A DNA stretch of 8,169 nucleotides. Origin: Acidobacteriaceae bacterium. Lineage in GTDB: Bacteria; Acidobacteriota; Terriglobia; Terriglobales; Acidobacteriaceae. The stretch covers positions 1 through 8,169 of the forward strand of contig JASHTU010000244.1 of the NCBI GenBank assembly GCA_030040395.1, written 5' to 3'. The notes beneath the pieces are model-generated. The model saw only the letters and a list, made by a program, of their open reading frames with translations, made no database searches and was not told where the DNA came from. The position numbers and the translations under genes are program-made. Each line of letters opens with the position of its first letter. Position 1 is the first letter of the stretch. Below, one piece after another: positions 6,160 through 8,169 of this stretch.

Positions 6160-6771
6160 ATGAAGAAGATCGCTTTTGTCGTTTTGTTGCTGGCGGTGGG
6201 CGCGGCTGCGGGTCGCGCCCAGGAAAGTCGCCAGGATATCAGCCTGAGCGGAACGGGAATTATTGCGCCGTTTATGGCCGGAACCACCGATGTCCAGGTC
6301 AGCGCAAACCGCGCCATCGGCGCTTTGCTCAGCTACCGGTTCATGTTGACGCCGTCCAGCGCCCTCGAGGCCAACTACGGCATCGATTATCAAAACACAT
6401 TCCATTACACCATCAGCAACACCAACAACTACCTCATCAACACCCGGATGCAGGAAATCTCCGGCGCCTACGTGCGGTACTTCGTTTTCAAGAACTTCAA
6501 TCCTTTTCTTGAGGGCGGGCCGGCGGCGCTCATCTTTGTGCCCATTTACAACTCCGGCACCAAAACCCTCGACGCCAAGCAGCAAACTTCGGTGGGCGCC
6601 GTCTGGGGCGGCGGCTTTGCCTATGAAGTCAGCCCCAGCTTCGATGTGCGCGCGGAGTTCCGCAGCTTTGTCACCAAGGTTCCCACCTTCGGCGACACGG
6701 CGCTGGTCACCAACCGATGGTACAAGATCGGCCTCTATGAGCCCGTCGTCGGCGTCGCCTATCACTTCTAG
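6160..6771 (+). CDS. small outer-membrane beta-barrel protein with signal peptide
   Basis: A 203-residue exported protein. Residues 1-20 are a classic signal peptide, MKKIAFVVLLLAVGAAAGRA, with cleavage before Q21. The mature part has alternating hydrophobic and polar strands, for example FMLTPSSALEANYGIDYQ, ISGAYVRYFVF and VGAVWGGGFAYEV, with short aromatic-bounded turns, and ends VVGVAYHF. Terminal phenylalanine is typical of BAM-inserted barrels. The size fits an eight-stranded OmpX/OmpA-like barrel. The ATG at 6160 is chosen because it starts the signal peptide; GGTGAGG (6142-6148) lies 11 nt upstream, a rather long spacing. An in-frame TTG at 6133 would add nine unneeded residues. It follows the TonB-dependent receptor by 201 bp with its own candidate promoter, so co-transcription is doubtful. 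Specific function unknown. Confidence 0.88.
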   Translation: MKKIAFVVLLLAVGAAAGRAQESRQDISLSGTGIIAPFMAGTTDVQVSANRAIGALLSYRFMLTPSSALEANYGIDYQNTFHYTISNTNNYLINTRMQEISGAYVRYFVFKNFNPFLEGGPAALIFVPIYNSGTKTLDAKQQTSVGAVWGGGFAYEVSPSFDVRAEFRSFVTKVPTFGDTALVTNRWYKIGLYEPVVGVAYHF

Positions 6772-6879
6772 AGAGCGCCGCCATGGAGCGACAACGTTGG
6801 GATTCCCAGGTCCCGCTTTTGGGGCTTGGGTTTCCACGATCCTTCCGCGCTGGCGACGCCGCCCGCTCCAGCACACCCA

Positions 6880-6914
6880 GCCAGAAGCTAGAAGGTATTA
6901 GCTAGGAGCTGTTT
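6880..6914 (+). repeat. heptamer array overlapping the 3' end of pheA
   Basis: Five 7-nt units are in register: GCCAGAA, GCTAGAA, GGTATTA, GCTAGGA, GCTGTTT, matching the GCTAGAA consensus of the array at 2086-2127. The pheA stop codon (6898-6900, TAA on the minus strand) lies inside the third unit, and the last pheA residues, TAPS, are read from units four and five. It also sits in the convergent gap after the small barrel gene. Confidence 0.6.
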
Positions 6915-7722
6915 TGCCCCGGTACCGTCCCAGCTCCTTCACCATGCCGCAATGCCGTTGGAGCGCCTCGATCACCCCTGTCGCCTGTTCGCTCGAACGA
7001 ATCTGGCAGTCCACGTAAAAGATGTACTCCCACGGTTTGCCGTGCACCGGCCGCGACTCGATTTTGGTCAAATTCGTTCCCATCGCGGCAAGCTCGTTCA
7101 GCACCGCCGCCAGCGATCCCGGCCGGTTCTCCACGCTGAAGGCCACGCTGATCTTGCTCGCCTCGCCGCTCTCGCCCGCCTCCGCCGCACGCCGCACGAG
7201 GAAGAACCGCGTGTAATTTTCCGCATTGTCCTCGATGTCGGCCTCCAGAATCTCCGCTCCATAGCAGCGCGCCGCCGCCGCGCTGGCGATCGCCGCCGCG
7301 CGCCGGTCGCCTGACTCCACAATCTGCTTCACGCTGCCCGCGGTGTCGTACGCGGCAAAGGCCTTCATCTTTGGATGCGCCGCCAAATAACGCCGGCACT
7401 GCGCCAGCGCCACCGGGTGCGAATACACGCGCTCGATCTCCTCCGTCTTCACCCCGATGACCGCGATCAGGTTGTGCCGGATGCGCACCAACGCCTCCGC
7501 CGTGACCCGGACATCGTGTTCGAGCAGCAGGTCGAAGTGCTCCGCCACCGATCCCGCCAGGCTGTTTTCAATGGGAATTGCCGCCGCATCCGCTGCTCGC
7601 GAGTCCAGCGCCGCAAACACCTCCACGGAAAGCGCGCAAGGCAGAATCTCCGCGCCCGGCGCCAGCTTCCCCGCCGCCTCGTGACTGAACGACCCTGGCT
7701 CTCCCTGTATCGCCACCTTCAT
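6898..7722 (-). CDS. pheA: prephenate dehydratase PheA, monofunctional, with ACT regulatory domain
   Basis: It converts prephenate to phenylpyruvate in phenylalanine synthesis, in the cytoplasm. The 274 residues start MKVAIQGEPGSFSHEAA, the family's standard N-terminus. The catalytic domain spans about 1-178, with IPIENS (49-54), SHPVALAQC (101-109) and the catalytic Thr-Arg-Phe motif ENYTRFF (T171, R172, F173). The ACT domain spans about 191-265, with NRPGSLAAVL and ESRP (222-225), the phenylalanine-binding motif, so feedback inhibition by phenylalanine is expected. No chorismate mutase domain is fused. The ATG at 7720-7722 fits the family; an in-frame ATG at 7783 would add 21 basic, non-conserved residues. 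GAGGAG lies about 13-14 nt upstream of the chosen start, a long spacing. The final residues come from a heptamer repeat. Identity is very secure. Confidence 0.96.
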   Translation of the reverse strand: MKVAIQGEPGSFSHEAAGKLAPGAEILPCALSVEVFAALDSRAADAAAIPIENSLAGSVAEHFDLLLEHDVRVTAEALVRIRHNLIAVIGVKTEEIERVYSHPVALAQCRRYLAAHPKMKAFAAYDTAGSVKQIVESGDRRAAAIASAAAARCYGAEILEADIEDNAENYTRFFLVRRAAEAGESGEASKISVAFSVENRPGSLAAVLNELAAMGTNLTKIESRPVHGKPWEYIFYVDCQIRSSEQATGVIEALQRHCGMVKELGRYRGKTAPS

Positions 7723-7747
7723 GATGTTGTTTTCCGCTCCTCGACGC

Positions 7748-7767
7748 AGCCGCCGTTGCAAGCGGCT
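7748..7767 (-). promoter_or_regulatory. perfect hairpin between the antitoxin gene and pheA
   Basis: AGCCGC (7748-7753) and GCGGCT (7762-7767) form a 6-bp stem with an 8-nt loop. On the minus strand it follows the antitoxin stop by about 47 nt and immediately precedes the GAGGAG that may serve pheA. No T-run follows, so a leader structure affecting pheA translation is at least as likely as a terminator. Weak call. Confidence 0.3.
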
Positions 7768-7813
7768 TAACTCCCAAGCGCCCATGCTTTTTCCGACGGC
7801 ACCCTAATCCTTA

Positions 7814-8050
7814 TCAGGGAAGCTCAATGAGCTCACAGACTTTTTCGTTGGTGAGATCGATACGCCGTCCCGCGGGGCGAATCAACGGCCGGTCAAGGTT
7901 GAGCCGCCGCGCTGGTCGTGCGGGTCTGCCTTCTTCCACAGCGCGCTCGATGCTCGCCAAGACCAGCTTGCGAACCGAGCAACCCTTGCGCGCCGCAGCT
8001 TCGCGCAGAAGCCGATGCAGATTGCGGGGTATGTCAATCGAGGTGCGCAC
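7814..8050 (-). CDS. VapB-like (ribbon-helix-helix) antitoxin, no adjacent toxin
   Basis: A 78-residue protein of the VapB-type antitoxin kind. The N-terminal half (about 1-38) has the ribbon-helix-helix pattern: strand VRTSIDIP, helix A NLHRLLREAAARKG, then SVRKLVLASIERAV as helix B. The C-terminal tail RPLIRPAGRRIDLTNEKVCE has the form of a toxin-binding segment. The start is taken as the GTG at 8048-8050, because GGAG stands 5 nt upstream (8056-8059) and the protein then begins at the conserved strand; an ATG at 8117-8119 would add a non-conserved arginine-rich leader. A PIN-domain toxin normally follows directly, but here pheA begins 91 bp downstream and no toxin frame exists between. Solitary antitoxin or trans-acting regulator is inference. 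Confidence 0.8.
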   Translation of the reverse strand: MRTSIDIPRNLHRLLREAAARKGCSVRKLVLASIERAVEEGRPARPARRLNLDRPLIRPAGRRIDLTNEKVCELIELP

Positions 8051-8100
8051 ATCGGCTCCAAATCTGGGACGTGAGGCGCATAACCTAAACGAGTCAGCCC

Positions 8101-8119
8101 GTGCTCTTCTCAGAAGCAC
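8101..8119. promoter_or_regulatory. imperfect inverted repeat upstream of the antitoxin gene
   Basis: GTGCT (8101-8105) and AGCAC (8115-8119) form the outer arms of an imperfect dyad about 50 bp upstream of the GTG start. Ribbon-helix-helix antitoxins usually bind such palindromes in their own promoter. No good -10 and -35 pair was found nearby, so this is a weak operator candidate. Confidence 0.25.
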
Positions 8120-8129
8120 CCGTGCAAAC

Positions 8130-8169
8130 CCCTTTTTTCCTCGTTCCCTTTTTCCCTCGTTCCCTTGTT
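8130..8169. repeat. octamer array at the right window edge
   Basis: Read leftward on the minus strand from the edge, 8-nt units follow in phase: AACAAGGG, AACGAGGG, AAAAAGGG, AACGAGGA, AAAAAGGG. These match the type of the array at 618-649. The array is upstream of the antitoxin gene and may continue beyond the window. Its purine/pyrimidine strand bias is extreme. Confidence 0.65.

Noticed and set aside
7375..7770. Plus-strand open frame opposite pheA (131 codons)
   Set aside because: Arginine/histidine-rich shadow of pheA with no own evidence.
7723..7813. Toxin gene or remnant expected after the VapB-like antitoxin
   Set aside because: Only 91 bp lie before pheA, no PIN-domain acidic motif can be read in any frame, and a hairpin occupies part of it.

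Overview
The window looks like a chromosomal segment of a GC-rich Gram-negative bacterium, most likely an acidobacterium. That is inferred from an Oar-like TonB-dependent receptor with an N-terminal carboxypeptidase-regulatory-like domain, a second small outer-membrane barrel, and short-unit repeats in the intergenic gaps. No rRNA, tRNA, transposase, phage gene or CRISPR array is visible. No sequence search was possible, so identities rest on recognised motifs.

Left third (1-2141). A leucine-biosynthesis operon runs leftward: leuA (2-isopropylmalate synthase) followed by leuB (3-isopropylmalate dehydrogenase), which is cut by the left edge. The LeuA protein is a short form: it ends where the leucine-binding regulatory domain would begin, and its stop codon touches an 8-nt repeat array. 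The 103-bp leuA-leuB gap is largely made of a 7-nt and an 8-nt repeat array. Divergent from leuA, a LysR-type regulator runs rightward. The 297-bp gap between them holds a strong dyad and LysR-box-like site near leuA, plus two heptamer arrays in opposite orientation.

Middle (3066-6771). A 382-bp non-coding gap with three good hairpins leads into an 836-residue TonB-dependent receptor. A hairpin sits right after its stop codon. Next comes a 203-residue exported barrel protein. Both barrel proteins end in phenylalanine, as expected for BAM substrates.

Right part (6772-8169). pheA (monofunctional prephenate dehydratase with ACT domain) runs leftward and converges on the small barrel gene. Its stop codon and last residues lie inside another heptamer array. 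Upstream of pheA in the same direction is a small GTG-initiated VapB-like antitoxin gene with no toxin gene beside it, and an octamer array of the same family as the leuA one closes the window.

The genes themselves are familiar metabolic, regulatory and envelope genes. I do not see a new multi-gene system. The most unusual structure is the set of phased 7- and 8-nt arrays in intergenic gaps, two of which define the 3' ends of biosynthetic genes.
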